From an uncultured Eubacteriales bacterium (GTDB lineage Bacteria; Bacillota; Clostridia; Oscillospirales; Acutalibacteraceae): a DNA stretch of 64,000 bases. The notes under the pieces were generated by a model. That model ran no database searches and was not told the origin of the DNA. It saw nothing but the letters and a program-made list of their open reading frames with translations. The stretch spans positions 1 to 64,000 of the forward strand of contig CARTIQ010000004.1 of assembly GCA_949068525.1 (NCBI GenBank), in the 5' to 3' direction. Made by a program: the position numbers and the translations under genes. Positions 43,506-53,345 of the stretch are shown piece by piece (within the stretch, counting starts at the first letter, position 1; the number at the start of each line of letters is the position of its first letter).

Positions 43506-44159
43506 CTATATTGTTACGAATGAAGAAATTCTTGAAAACAAAAGACTAGAAACCAAGTCAATTGCCGAGGAAATAATCACTATGATTACAATGCATCCGG
43601 CGCGAACCAAATATAATTTTACACTATTATGCACGCTTTCCGATCTATTTTTTAAAAATATCATGGATGAAAAATGATTAGATATTTTCATGGCCTCTCT
43701 CGTCATTAGTAGTACTGCTACTGACGAAACAAATATACCAGGCAAAAAGACTACCGTATGGAGGATAATTCCGTTTACGCCATAAGCCGAGTATAAGTAG
43801 CTTTCCGTTAAGCCTATGCATATACCTCTTGCAAATGGAATCAGAGGCGCTAATACGAATCCCCATGTTGAAAGGCCAATGAAAAATGAAAGTATCACAA
43901 AAATGAACGTGGAAGATATGGAGGTTACAAACACTTCTAATAGCGTTCTTGAAAATCGTTTTTTTAAGTCGCTCAAAAACAAGACGTTTATTAGCTTTAT
44001 TACTCCGCTATCCGCATACTTTAGCAATATCGCTCCAAAAAAAATTCCAACTAATAAAAATATCGATAAAAAAATTAATAGCTTGTTATTAATTAAAAAC
44101 GTCCGGATGCTTATTTTTCTTATTTTACGCAGGCCTTTTTTTAAACTTATTATGTTCAT
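43506..44159 (-). CDS. spoIIM: Stage II sporulation protein M
   Basis: 217 residues, about the normal length. Five membrane segments; family pattern VGIFFGAILLKYADSG, then ILSFFIGLSTWGFVLAPLIP, FARGICIGLTESYLY and LHTVVFLPGIFVSS. SpoIIM is part of the DMP engulfment machine. It is a single gene away from other sporulation loci here. It suggests a spore-forming lineage. Confidence 0.85.
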   Translation of the reverse strand: MNIISLKKGLRKIRKISIRTFLINNKLLIFLSIFLLVGIFFGAILLKYADSGVIKLINVLFLSDLKKRFSRTLLEVFVTSISSTFIFVILSFFIGLSTWGFVLAPLIPFARGICIGLTESYLYSAYGVNGIILHTVVFLPGIFVSSVAVLLMTREAMKISNHFSSMIFLKNRSESVHNSVKLYLVRAGCIVIIVIISSAIDLVSSLLFSRISSFVTI

Positions 44160-44282
44160 AAATTTTCTCCAAAATTTTAGATTTAGATTCTTTAAAAATA
44201 TTATGAATAAAATAAGAATAATATAACCTTACGTTTTTTTCGTCAAAGCCTCCTAAAAGGAGAATAAAAGTAATAAAAAGTT

Positions 44283-44317
44283 GCCCGATAAATGCTTGCT
44301 TTAAGCATAAATCAGGC
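44283..44317. terminator. Terminator hairpin after the Gln-rich secreted protein gene
   Basis: GCCCGATAAATGCTT pairs with AAGCATAAATCAGGC with two small bulges; T runs follow on both strands. Confidence 0.7.
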
Positions 44318-44339
44318 TGTTTTTATTTAATTATTTTCT

Positions 44340-46130
44340 TCAATCATACTCATTATCATCATCACTGCTGCTTTGCGCTAAGGGGGCAAATGGATTGGCG
44401 TAGGTATTCGATTGGTGGTTCTTCTCTGTCTTTTGTGAGAAAGGATTGTTGCTAGGGCCGTTATCTTCCTGTTGCTGCGGTTGTTGGTCAGGCAAGGATT
44501 GATTGTTATCAGCATTATAAGGGTTTTGTAGCAATTGTTGTTGCTGTGTTGGAGGGTCCTGTTGCTGCGGTTGTTGCTCAGCCGAAGCTTGTTGCTGTTG
44601 TGATTGATTATCGTTAGATGGAGAATGTTTGGGCTTATTTTCTTCTTCTACAGACGAATCTATATCAGCAGAATCAGGGGGAAGTTCAAAGTTGAAATAA
44701 CTGCTAATTTTGCCCGAAACCCATTCGCCTAAACTGCGTATTGGCGCCCGAATATAATATACAATTGTTTTTGCACCATTTTGAGCGATAACAAAGCAAC
44801 GGGTATACCAAGGATCTGTTTGGTTGGCTGTCTTTAAAAATTCCAATTCCGTATTTATTATTTTATTATATTGATTTTTTGCAAGTGACAAGCTTTTTAT
44901 ACCGGTTTTTACCACAAATCGCCAAATATAGTCGACGGCTGTGGCTCCATATTGAGCAATACCATTTGGTAAAAAGAACTTTACGACACGAGCTGGCAAA
45001 CAAGGCTCCACCCCTAAATCTATGATAGTGTCCCCATCTATTTCTAGCCAATCATAGGTATCATAGGCAATTTGGGCCCCAAAAAGAAGTTTTGAGTCGC
45101 TTTCTGATGGTTCGCGGGCCAATGAACGTTCCATCAATAATTTTAACTTTAAGGCTGCCTGTTTATCAACATTATTTACAATGACTGCAAAACATTGCTC
45201 CGGATTATCCTTAGAAAGAACCGCAATATTACCATCATTAAAATTTGAAGAATCAATACCTTTAGCATTAGAATATTTATCACAAATCAAACCTTTTGAC
45301 TTATATATTTGAGCATTCATTGCTTTAGCTTCAGCTGGAGAAATGTAATCATTTAAATTTTTAGGAGACCTATAGCCATCATACTTTAAAACATTACCAG
45401 CTTGAACTGCATTAAAAGGATCTCCGGGATCTACAGTAGGATTTTTCATAAGCTCAACAGGCTTTTTTATTAAATCCGCGGCCAGTTTTTCAGCGTCAGT
45501 TTTCCCGTTTATTTCATCAATATTTTTATAAAAGTTTTCAATATCTTTTAAAGATTTTTTCTTTTCTCCAGGGTTAACTAAACCCATAGCCAACGTATCT
45601 ACTTCTTGTGGTGAAACCGGAACAAGCCTGTATTCAACAGGTATGTTGTTAATATTTACCTTGAAAGTATTTAGATTGCTATATCCGCTGTCAGCGGTAA
45701 AAAAACCAAGTGCTGCGCCACAAGAAGCACCTAAAACATTTTTTCTGAGGCCAGTTGTACCTCCAAACAAACCACCAATCAGGATCTCAAAAAATGTTCT
45801 CCACCTAAACATAGCTTTAGTTTTTCCCCATAGAATTTGCAAAGTATTAGGAGAGTTAAGTCTTATGTTAAACTTAACACTTGGCATCAAATTTTGATGA
45901 TTTTTGAGTTTAAACTTTACGACACCTAAACAAAATGATGTAGTTTTTTCGTTATAATAACACAGAGGTGTTTTTTTCGATGATGAGAAGCTACCTAGTT
46001 TAATAAAACTAACATCAGCAAAAGCTTTGCTATCTACTGACATTGACGGGGATATTTCTGCACTAGCATGGCTAAACATCGCACTAAAAAAGACAAAAAA
46101 AGATAGAATTAAGGTAACAAATCTCCTCAT
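44340..46130 (-). CDS. Large secreted protein with Gln-rich tail, unknown function
   Basis: 596 residues from ATG 46130; earlier in-frame ATGs lie next to or before the AAAGGA ribosome site. Signal peptide MRRFVTLILSFFVFFSAMFS with cleavage near ASAE. A short glycine-zipper-like hydrophobic stretch (ILIGGLFGGTTG) at about residue 120; a charged middle; the last about 100 residues are Gln/Pro/Asn/Ser-rich (many QQQ runs). No enzyme motif seen. It may be a surface or matrix protein. Confidence 0.65.
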   Translation of the reverse strand: MRRFVTLILSFFVFFSAMFSHASAEISPSMSVDSKAFADVSFIKLGSFSSSKKTPLCYYNEKTTSFCLGVVKFKLKNHQNLMPSVKFNIRLNSPNTLQILWGKTKAMFRWRTFFEILIGGLFGGTTGLRKNVLGASCGAALGFFTADSGYSNLNTFKVNINNIPVEYRLVPVSPQEVDTLAMGLVNPGEKKKSLKDIENFYKNIDEINGKTDAEKLAADLIKKPVELMKNPTVDPGDPFNAVQAGNVLKYDGYRSPKNLNDYISPAEAKAMNAQIYKSKGLICDKYSNAKGIDSSNFNDGNIAVLSKDNPEQCFAVIVNNVDKQAALKLKLLMERSLAREPSESDSKLLFGAQIAYDTYDWLEIDGDTIIDLGVEPCLPARVVKFFLPNGIAQYGATAVDYIWRFVVKTGIKSLSLAKNQYNKIINTELEFLKTANQTDPWYTRCFVIAQNGAKTIVYYIRAPIRSLGEWVSGKISSYFNFELPPDSADIDSSVEEENKPKHSPSNDNQSQQQQASAEQQPQQQDPPTQQQQLLQNPYNADNNQSLPDQQPQQQEDNGPSNNPFSQKTEKNHQSNTYANPFAPLAQSSSDDDNEYD

Positions 46131-46393
46131 AAAACATATCATTCCTTTAATTTCTTGTGTATTAATTATACTACATTTTCTGTGAATAATCAATTTTATC
46201 CGAAAATTTCTCCTATTTATATAACTAAACACGAAAAAAAACAAAAAAATATATTAATTTAGCGAATAAATCAATATATTATTTATAATATATTTAAATT
46301 TTTAAATTTTTAGTTAAATTCAAACAACAAAATTATCTGTTATACTTAGAAGACAACCATCATATACATACATGAAAGTTGCCTCTGCATATT

Positions 46394-48655
46394 TTAATTT
46401 TTTATCATATTAGTGTGCATCTGATTATTAACCAACAAAAATATCAGGTACAATCCCGTGGATCCGGCGAGGACATATATTAAACTTGTTGAAGCTGCTG
46501 ATATACCGCTTTCTATGTTTACTGAAACCAATATTGGAGCAACCGCTTCGCCTATTTTTGATGCCAGTAAAAACAAAAATGTCGCGGTTACTTTGTCGAT
46601 GTCCGGCTTTATTATATATATTTCCTCAAGAATCACGTTAAGGCCGAATCCATCAGCGAATCCCAACAAAATCACCGATATTATAACAGTTGCGAGCGTG
46701 TTGTACAAGGAAAACACCCCAATTGAAAGTATGATAAACAATACATATAAAAATGTGGACTTTTGAACGCCAAACCATTTGATCATAAACTTGCTACCTA
46801 CGCTCGAAGTATAAGCGCTTAACATAAAGTTTATCATCATCAATCCGGATATAATCGACTGCGAAAGGTTTATCTCATTGCCATAAAGTGGTACGCAATA
46901 AGATATAAAGACGCTCGCCAGGTATACTGGCACGATTATTAAGAGCATATATACGATAACTTTAGATGACTTGAAGATATTTATCAAATTATAGAACGAA
47001 AAATTATCTCCGGTTTCGTTGTTGCTTTGCTTTATGTTAGTAATGCTAATTAGTAGTACGCTTGCCACGATTAGCACGGCCTCTAGAATGAACACGAATG
47101 AATATGATGATCTCCCTGAAATCAAACCACCTATCACAACCCCGCAACTATATCCAGCAATTCTTCCTGCGGCCACTGTTGCCAAGAGTTTTACACGCAG
47201 AGTAGCATCTTTTTCAAATATTGCGCACAGCTTTGTAGAGGAAATTAACGCTGCCATACCAAGACCCAGAACGCCTCTTGCGAGCGAGAATTTAAATAAA
47301 TCGTTGCAAAACCCGCAAGATATAGAGCCAATTGCGGCTAAAGCTGTTCCAGATATTATCATTTTTTGCATGCCAATTTTATTTACGACAAATAGACATA
47401 TCAGCAATCCAAATATTGTTGCAATAGCGCCCATTGTAGTCGGTAAGCTCACTAAAAAGTTCGATGCGTCTGAGAGTTTATTAAACAACTGATACGATAC
47501 AATAGACACAAAGCTTGAGTCTAGCCCTAACGCCAAAAATAGAACGAAAAAGAAGATTCGCAGTCCACTTGGGTTGAGTTCTTTTTGGGGCTCGATTTTT
47601 TCTTTATCTTGACGCTTTTGGGGCCGGTTTATAAACAAACTTATTTCAATTGATATTAAGATTGTTACCAAAATTAAGATAAGCGCTTCAATTAGCAGAT
47701 TAATTATATTTTTGTTTACGAGCTCTTGATTAATCTTATACTCGACATTTATATAGTAGTCCTGATCTAAAATCTGGATTTTATTAGATATAAAATTATT
47801 TTTGATTGCGCCCCTTCCCTGCTGCAGATCTGTCACAAAAATTTTAACAATCTCGTCTATGCTACCATAGATGTTTTGCAGGTACTCTTCAACTCCGGTT
47901 ATTTCTTCAAATGGAATGCCTTGTTTTACCACAGATTCAATATCTCTATCGATAACGTTGGAAACAATATAGGCCATTTTGTCTAAAGAGTCCTTGTACT
48001 CGTTGGTATAATTAGATAGCACATAGCCACCCAATGCAATTTGTGTAATCACTAGCGAGGTCATTAAAAGTGTTTTGAAGGCTCTTGTAGAGATTCCTCC
48101 CGTTACACTGTTTCTAGGTATATAATAATATATAGCAAAAGATATCAACAAAACAATCAACAAAATGACTGCACTAACGAGCAAGATCGACTTAACATAA
48201 TCGAGTGTCAGTTTATTCACGTAGTTTTGCGATAGTCGTAAAACAATTCTATGCTCGCTATCAATGGGCGCTGAGCAAAAAATGCCCGACCGGCTACTAA
48301 CATATTCTACCGATGCGATATTCTCAGGAATTTTAGCATCAGTTGCGCCGGCCTGTGAGATTATCTCATTTTTAGAATTTATTACGCTCACATTAAGGAT
48401 ATCTTCGGAGATATTGAGCGTCTCGTTTAAGAGATCTTCCAGGCCATAGAATTTTTCTATAGTCTTGCCGAAGCTCATAGAATAATTTATCCTCTGTATA
48501 GCGCCACTTGTGCTCGTCAAATTCGCATTCGCGTAAACTTCAGTTATCATGTTGCTGTACGACATGACGTTTAAAAGAGAAGACAAAAATACCAAAGGAA
48601 TCGAGACCAAAATAAATATCACCAAGAATCGGAAATACGATAGCTTTTTCTTCAT
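46394..48655 (-). CDS. Sensor-MFS fusion: Cache-like extracellular domains plus MFS transporter
   Basis: 753 residues from ATG 48655 with AGGAG upstream. Helix at about 10-30, extracellular domain of about 125 residues, a membrane pair (about 150-210), a second extracellular domain, another helix (about 325), then an MFS-type 12-helix part from about 365 to the end. Receptor-like front parts on an MFS carrier are rare. It follows the gene for a substrate-binding protein directly. Cargo unknown. Confidence 0.65.
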   Translation of the reverse strand: MKKKLSYFRFLVIFILVSIPLVFLSSLLNVMSYSNMITEVYANANLTSTSGAIQRINYSMSFGKTIEKFYGLEDLLNETLNISEDILNVSVINSKNEIISQAGATDAKIPENIASVEYVSSRSGIFCSAPIDSEHRIVLRLSQNYVNKLTLDYVKSILLVSAVILLIVLLISFAIYYYIPRNSVTGGISTRAFKTLLMTSLVITQIALGGYVLSNYTNEYKDSLDKMAYIVSNVIDRDIESVVKQGIPFEEITGVEEYLQNIYGSIDEIVKIFVTDLQQGRGAIKNNFISNKIQILDQDYYINVEYKINQELVNKNIINLLIEALILILVTILISIEISLFINRPQKRQDKEKIEPQKELNPSGLRIFFFVLFLALGLDSSFVSIVSYQLFNKLSDASNFLVSLPTTMGAIATIFGLLICLFVVNKIGMQKMIISGTALAAIGSISCGFCNDLFKFSLARGVLGLGMAALISSTKLCAIFEKDATLRVKLLATVAAGRIAGYSCGVVIGGLISGRSSYSFVFILEAVLIVASVLLISITNIKQSNNETGDNFSFYNLINIFKSSKVIVYMLLIIVPVYLASVFISYCVPLYGNEINLSQSIISGLMMINFMLSAYTSSVGSKFMIKWFGVQKSTFLYVLFIILSIGVFSLYNTLATVIISVILLGFADGFGLNVILEEIYIIKPDIDKVTATFLFLLASKIGEAVAPILVSVNIESGISAASTSLIYVLAGSTGLYLIFLLVNNQMHTNMIKN

Positions 48656-48694
48656 ACTAGCATTGTCTCCTGTTAACTTTTTTGGCTTGTGCAC

Positions 48695-49801
48695 TTAGCT
48701 CACGTATATTGAGTCTATAATCAGCAGTGTTGATAGTGGGATTTTCAAATTTATAAGTTTCGCAACATCATAGTTTAACGAGATTTTGGGTGTGTCATCA
48801 TTAACCTGTTCCAGCTGGTCAAACGGAGTGCCTTCCAAGTAAGATTTTATCTGACTCGCCGCAAAATAGCCTTGCTCCATTCCATCATTTATAACAAAAC
48901 CAATCAGAGCTCCATATTCCACCTGCTGCTCACTTGTCTGCGCTATTGTGAATATGTTATGCACATAGATGTCCGATTTTAGCAGATCTTTCAGTCTCTC
49001 GTTCTCAATAGTCGCCGTGGTTATATATAAGCTATCGATTCCCTCGTTGGCAAGTTCCTTATAGGATTGCTTCAAATCTTTATAGTATCTCTCGTAATCG
49101 TTGTCGTTTTGTGCTTCTACCACATGCTTTTCTATAATGTCAAACCCCAGGCTACTCGAGAGCTTTCTGAGCTTGTCTATTGCCGAATAAGAAAATGCCT
49201 CAGGCGTGTCCTGATACACAACACCTATTTTCTTAAAACTAAAAATCTGATGGCTCGCAATTATCTGGCGTTCATAGCGGGTTCTGTCAATATGGGCAAA
49301 GGAATTATCACGAAAACGTTCTATTTCATTCTTCACAATCCCGGCAGAGATCGGATCTGCACAGGCCAGCACCATGAATTTATTTTTCTTCTCGTGCTCC
49401 AAAAAATACTTGCCCGCCACCGTGCCCATCACAACAACAAGGTCGACGTCATCTCTGTTTACCATGGCAGCATAATCACTCTCAGGCATGTTTTTCATGT
49501 TAAAGTACATGCCCTGCACAAGCTCAATTTTGTCCGAGTAATAATTATTACAGATATCGCGCCAAATTTTAGAAGTATCAGCCTCTTTCAAATCTACTTT
49601 ATAGTCGCTCTCAACCAAACCCAGCTTCTGAAAACCCGCAAATATCTCCGAAAGTTGTCTCGAAAAATTGTCAAAAACCTCGCTCTCTACATACCCTATC
49701 CGTAATTTCTCAGGCTTGCTTTCAGAAAAGGTCGTAGATTTATCCGTTCCAAAAGGAATAACAAGTGCCAATATTAAGATTACACAAAAAAGTTTTTTCA
49801 C
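48695..49801 (-). CDS. ABC-type substrate-binding protein (ABC_sub_bind family)
   Basis: 368 residues from GTG 49801, with AAAGGAAG 6 bp upstream (ATG 49834 overlaps that site). Signal peptide MKKLFCVILILALVIPFG. The body follows the two-lobe TrpX-like pattern (RIGYVESEVFDNFSRQLSEI; VDLVVVMGTVAGKYFL; KKIGVVYQDTPEAFSYS). No ABC permease or ATPase is nearby; instead the sensor-MFS gene follows at once, so the pair may work together. Confidence 0.75.
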   Translation of the reverse strand: MKKLFCVILILALVIPFGTDKSTTFSESKPEKLRIGYVESEVFDNFSRQLSEIFAGFQKLGLVESDYKVDLKEADTSKIWRDICNNYYSDKIELVQGMYFNMKNMPESDYAAMVNRDDVDLVVVMGTVAGKYFLEHEKKNKFMVLACADPISAGIVKNEIERFRDNSFAHIDRTRYERQIIASHQIFSFKKIGVVYQDTPEAFSYSAIDKLRKLSSSLGFDIIEKHVVEAQNDNDYERYYKDLKQSYKELANEGIDSLYITTATIENERLKDLLKSDIYVHNIFTIAQTSEQQVEYGALIGFVINDGMEQGYFAASQIKSYLEGTPFDQLEQVNDDTPKISLNYDVAKLINLKIPLSTLLIIDSIYVS

Positions 49802-49946
49802 ACAGCAACTTCCTTTCGGTTTATTTATTGCCATAAAACAAACAAAAACTTATTATAAATTGCTTTTTTTATATACTCAATATTATATTGTTATCAAAAA
49901 TTTTGCGAGTTGCAGTGAATTATTTTCACTCGCGCTTTGTAAAAAA

Positions 49947-49974
49947 AATATCCTTAGCAAAGACTAAGGATATT
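49947..49974 (-). terminator. Terminator of ispE
   Basis: AATATCCTTAG and CTAAGGATATT form a perfect 11 bp stem; on the minus strand it is followed by eight T. Confidence 0.85.
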
Positions 49975-50003
49975 TCAAATTATTATATTTAATTTTGCCT
50001 CGA

Positions 50004-50882
50004 TTAGTTTAAATTAACAGGTGTAGTCAAAAAAACTTGATCATATACTTCGTATAAATTTTTTTTGCATGTTTGAGCTTTTTCTTCATCGTTAAAAATT
50101 CCGTAAACTGCCGAACCACTTCCTGTCATGCATGAGTTTAATGCCCCGCTCTTTTTTAGCATTTCTTTTATTTTTGAGACTTCTTCAAGATTAAGCACAA
50201 ATTCAAATCGATTATAAATATTGAGGGCAACATCCCGCAAATTTTTAGATTTTATTGCATGCACAAAATCAAATAAACCACGTTTTATATGCTTTTCTGC
50301 ACATCTGTCAAACATCTCATATGCGCTTTTAGTAGAAACAAAAACACTAGGTTTAACAATAATTATCCAGCACTTTGCAATAGAAGGAAGTGAACTTAAC
50401 GTTGTTCCCGTGCCAGTAGCCAGCATTGTTCCAGTATAAACACAAAAAGGAACATCCGCTCCGATTTCTCCTCCGATTTCAGCCAATTGACTTTTGGAAA
50501 TCCCTGCATTAAATAAGCGGTCAAGAGCAATTAAAGTAGCCGCAGCATCTGTGCTTCCTCCTCCTAGCCCCGCACCTTTAGGAATCCTTTTTTTTATATT
50601 TATACTTATTCCTGGATTTTTAATATTTGTGTGCAAAAAAAATTTTTTTGCCGCAATATATGCGGCATTATCTTGAGTTTGATTAGTAACTTTGCAAGTA
50701 CACGTTAACCTTATTTTACAATCATCCGTTTTTTTTATCGTAACCACGTCGCACAAATTAACTGACTGAAGCGCCATCTCGACTTCGTGGTATCCATCAT
50801 CGCGCCGGTTCAAAACATCTAAATATAAATTAATTTTAGCCGGTGCGTTAATCTGGACTTCGTTAATCTCATTTAATCCCAT
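50004..50882 (-). CDS. ispE: 4-diphosphocytidyl-2-C-methyl-D-erythritol kinase
   Basis: 292 residues. GHMP kinase opening APAKINLYLDVLNRRDDGYH, ATP loop PKGAGLGGGSTDAAATL at about 95-111 and the C-terminal MTGSGSAVYGIF. It phosphorylates CDP-ME in the MEP isoprenoid pathway. Usual length. Confidence 0.96.
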   Translation of the reverse strand: MGLNEINEVQINAPAKINLYLDVLNRRDDGYHEVEMALQSVNLCDVVTIKKTDDCKIRLTCTCKVTNQTQDNAAYIAAKKFFLHTNIKNPGISINIKKRIPKGAGLGGGSTDAAATLIALDRLFNAGISKSQLAEIGGEIGADVPFCVYTGTMLATGTGTTLSSLPSIAKCWIIIVKPSVFVSTKSAYEMFDRCAEKHIKRGLFDFVHAIKSKNLRDVALNIYNRFEFVLNLEEVSKIKEMLKKSGALNSCMTGSGSAVYGIFNDEEKAQTCKKNLYEVYDQVFLTTPVNLN

Positions 50883-50967
50883 ATTATCAAAGATACTCCA
50901 TCACCATAAATAATTTTAAATCTTAATCAATTATACATTACCGTTTAGGGCTCGTCAATTAAGCTCC

Positions 50968-51501
50968 TTATGCAACCTTATTTACTTCGCTTTTAAAATT
51001 GTTATTTCTAATTGCAAATAAAAATATCGGCTCCAAAAATCCACAGCTCAACACTGTAAATACAGTCATCACAACAGCTTTATTGCTGAACTTTTTATAT
51101 ATTTTGTATGCTACGTAATATGCAAAAACCATAGATGCAGCTTGAAGTGTGCTTAACATGTTTAATTCTGCCGAATTCAAATTACTGCCACTAAAAGCAG
51201 CTAATATCGTAGAAGAAAACATGCTCCCATATATAACTGAAAAGATATTAAAACCTAAATACAAAAATGGCATTACTTTATCCTCAAAAGCCATCCTGCC
51301 CAATATATATGACCCAGCAACTGGAACAAACACCAATCCACTATTTTTTATTCCCATTTTTTTTGCAATTTTCATTACTGCAACGCCTTTTAAAATATAA
51401 AGTATAAAAGCCAGCAGTAAGAATGCTCCAAAAACGGCAAAAAATATTGACAAGGTCTGACCAATAAGATCCGCGTCCGGTAAGTTTCCATTTCTATACA
51501 T
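50968..51501 (-). CDS. Small polytopic membrane protein, unknown
   Basis: 177 residues from ATG 51501; AAAGGGTG lies about 9 bp upstream. About five hydrophobic segments; a soluble-looking loop AKKMGIKNSGLVFVPVAGSY resembles general membrane proteins of Clostridia with an RDD/DUF5684-like layout. No function evident. Confidence 0.65.
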   Translation of the reverse strand: MYRNGNLPDADLIGQTLSIFFAVFGAFLLLAFILYILKGVAVMKIAKKMGIKNSGLVFVPVAGSYILGRMAFEDKVMPFLYLGFNIFSVIYGSMFSSTILAAFSGSNLNSAELNMLSTLQAASMVFAYYVAYKIYKKFSNKAVVMTVFTVLSCGFLEPIFLFAIRNNNFKSEVNKVA

Positions 51502-51695
51502 GCAAATCCACACCCTTTTTGTTTTTGCGACTATTATACTATATAATCTAATTTAAGTCAATATTTTTATAATTAAGATGCAGTGTGATTTAATTATTTA
51601 ACAAATTTTAGTTTTATACATACATTAGTGCAGAGAACCTTTTTAATTATGATTTATCTGGTTCAAGAGTTTTTAAAAGAGAGGGCTTTTCTATT

Positions 51696-51932
51696 ATGAA
51701 CAGACAAATTCTCTCACTAGATGAGTTGAAAGTTGGCGAGCGGGCAAAAATTGTATCTTTGCTTTTTTGCGGAAGTGAACGGCGTCGTATGCTGGACTTT
51801 GGTATGATAGCTGGAACATATATTGAAGCCGTACAAAAAAGCCCGGCCGGTGATCCTGTTGCGTATTTCGTCCGTGGCACACTGGTTGCCATTCGCTCCG
51901 AGGACGCCCAAAAATGTTTGGTTATGCGATAA
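51696..51932 (+). CDS. feoA: FeoA-domain protein
   Basis: 78 residues with AGAGAGGG upstream. SH3-like FeoA fold pattern LSLDELKVGERAKIVSL, RRRMLDFGMIAGTYIEAV, then GTLVAIRSEDAQKCLV. It supports FeoB in ferrous iron uptake; feoB follows 66 bp on. Confidence 0.92.
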   Translation: MNRQILSLDELKVGERAKIVSLLFCGSERRRMLDFGMIAGTYIEAVQKSPAGDPVAYFVRGTLVAIRSEDAQKCLVMR

Positions 51933-51998
51933 GATAAAACTTCTTACCCCATATTTTTAAATTTTGCGCTAATGTTATCAACAAAAAGGAGATTTTTT

Positions 51999-53345
51999 AT
52001 GAGTCTTATTAATAAACCTGCGTCTAGATGCGATTTTTCTCAGGACTTTAGAGTAGTTGACAAAATTTCTGAAGACGATATTGTTGTTGCCGTAGCAGGC
52101 AATCCAAATGTCGGCAAAAGCACACTGTTTAATGCTTTGACAGGGCTGAACCAACACACCGGCAACTGGCCGGGAAAAACCGTCGCAAACGCCCGGGGAA
52201 TCTGTAAATATAAAGATAAAAATTTTATTTTAGTCGACTTGCCGGGAACTTACTCTTTAATTGCAAACTCTACAGAAGAAGAAATCGCACGAGATTTTAT
52301 TTGCTTTGCTCAACCAAATCTCGTTGTTGTCGTAGTCGATGCCACATGCCTCGAGCGAAATTTGAACTTAGTTTTGCAAATTTTAGAGATAACCTCGAAC
52401 GTAATCGTGTGCGTAAATCTCATGGATGAAGCCCAAAAAAAGAAACTCGCAGTAGATATCGATGAACTCTCGTTGCAGTTGGGTGTACCAGTTATTGGAA
52501 CAAGCGCGCGCAATCAACAAGGGCTCGAAGCGTTAAAAAATGAAATTTACAGCTTATATGTAAAAAAGACAAAGACTTATAATATAAAAGTCCAGTACAG
52601 TGAGAAAATAGAGTGGGCAATATCTCGGCTTGAGCCATCAGTCTCTAATTTACTTGAAGATAGTGCCATACTCCCCCGTTGGCTCAGCATAAAGCTCTTA
52701 AATATGGACGAAAACCTACATAGAACGCTAAATAAATATCTTTCATTTGATATAATGGAAAATCAAAAAGTGGCTGCGACTCTGGCGAATATAAACCGGG
52801 AGCTATTTTTAAGCGGTGCCAACGCCGATCTCTTGCACGACGAAGTGGTAACCACCCTCATAAAAAAGGCCAACGAAATCTACGAAAAGTGTGTAAGGGT
52901 TGAAGACCAGCAGTACACCAAAAAAGACCGGAAAATCGACAAGCTGTTAACTTCTAAAATTACCGGTATCCCCATAATGCTCCTGATGTTATTTATAATT
53001 TTTTGGCTCACTATAACTGGTGCAAATTACCCCTCTGAACTAATTGCATCGGGGTTATTCTTTGTTCAAGATAAGCTCGTGCAACTTTTCGAATTCATTG
53101 GAGCCCCTCAATGGATAACCGACATGCTAATTTTGGGAGTATACAGAACGCTTGCGTGGGTCATTTCTGTGATGCTCCCGCCGATGGCCATCTTTTTTCC
53201 ACTCTTCACCTTGCTGGAAGACTCCGGATACCTGCCACGAATTGCATTTAACTTAGATAAATTCTTCAAAAAAGCCGGTGCACACGGCAAGCAAGCCTTA
53301 ACCATGTGCATGGGGTCTAAGTGTATGCTTTTTAACGAGGTCTAA
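51999..53345 (+). pseudogene. feoB: feoB, 5' part (ferrous iron transporter), interrupted by prophage B
   Basis: 448 codons remain of about 700-800. Start ATG 51999 with AAAGGAG upstream. G protein domain with GNPNVGKST, DLPGTYSL and NLMDEAQ; helical spacer; first membrane segments of the transport domain. It is native up to HGKQALTMCMG, after which relatives continue FGCN; here SKCMLFNEV and a stop follow from phage DNA. The permease part is lost, so iron transport should fail unless the prophage excises. Confidence 0.9.
53304..53316. other. Prophage B / host junction in feoB (att region)
   Basis: FeoB homology ends within ATGTGCATGGGG (53304-53315), just before the codons for the conserved GFGCN motif. 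The serine integrase ends 30 bp further on. The other end of prophage B is outside the window, so the exact core is open. Confidence 0.75.
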
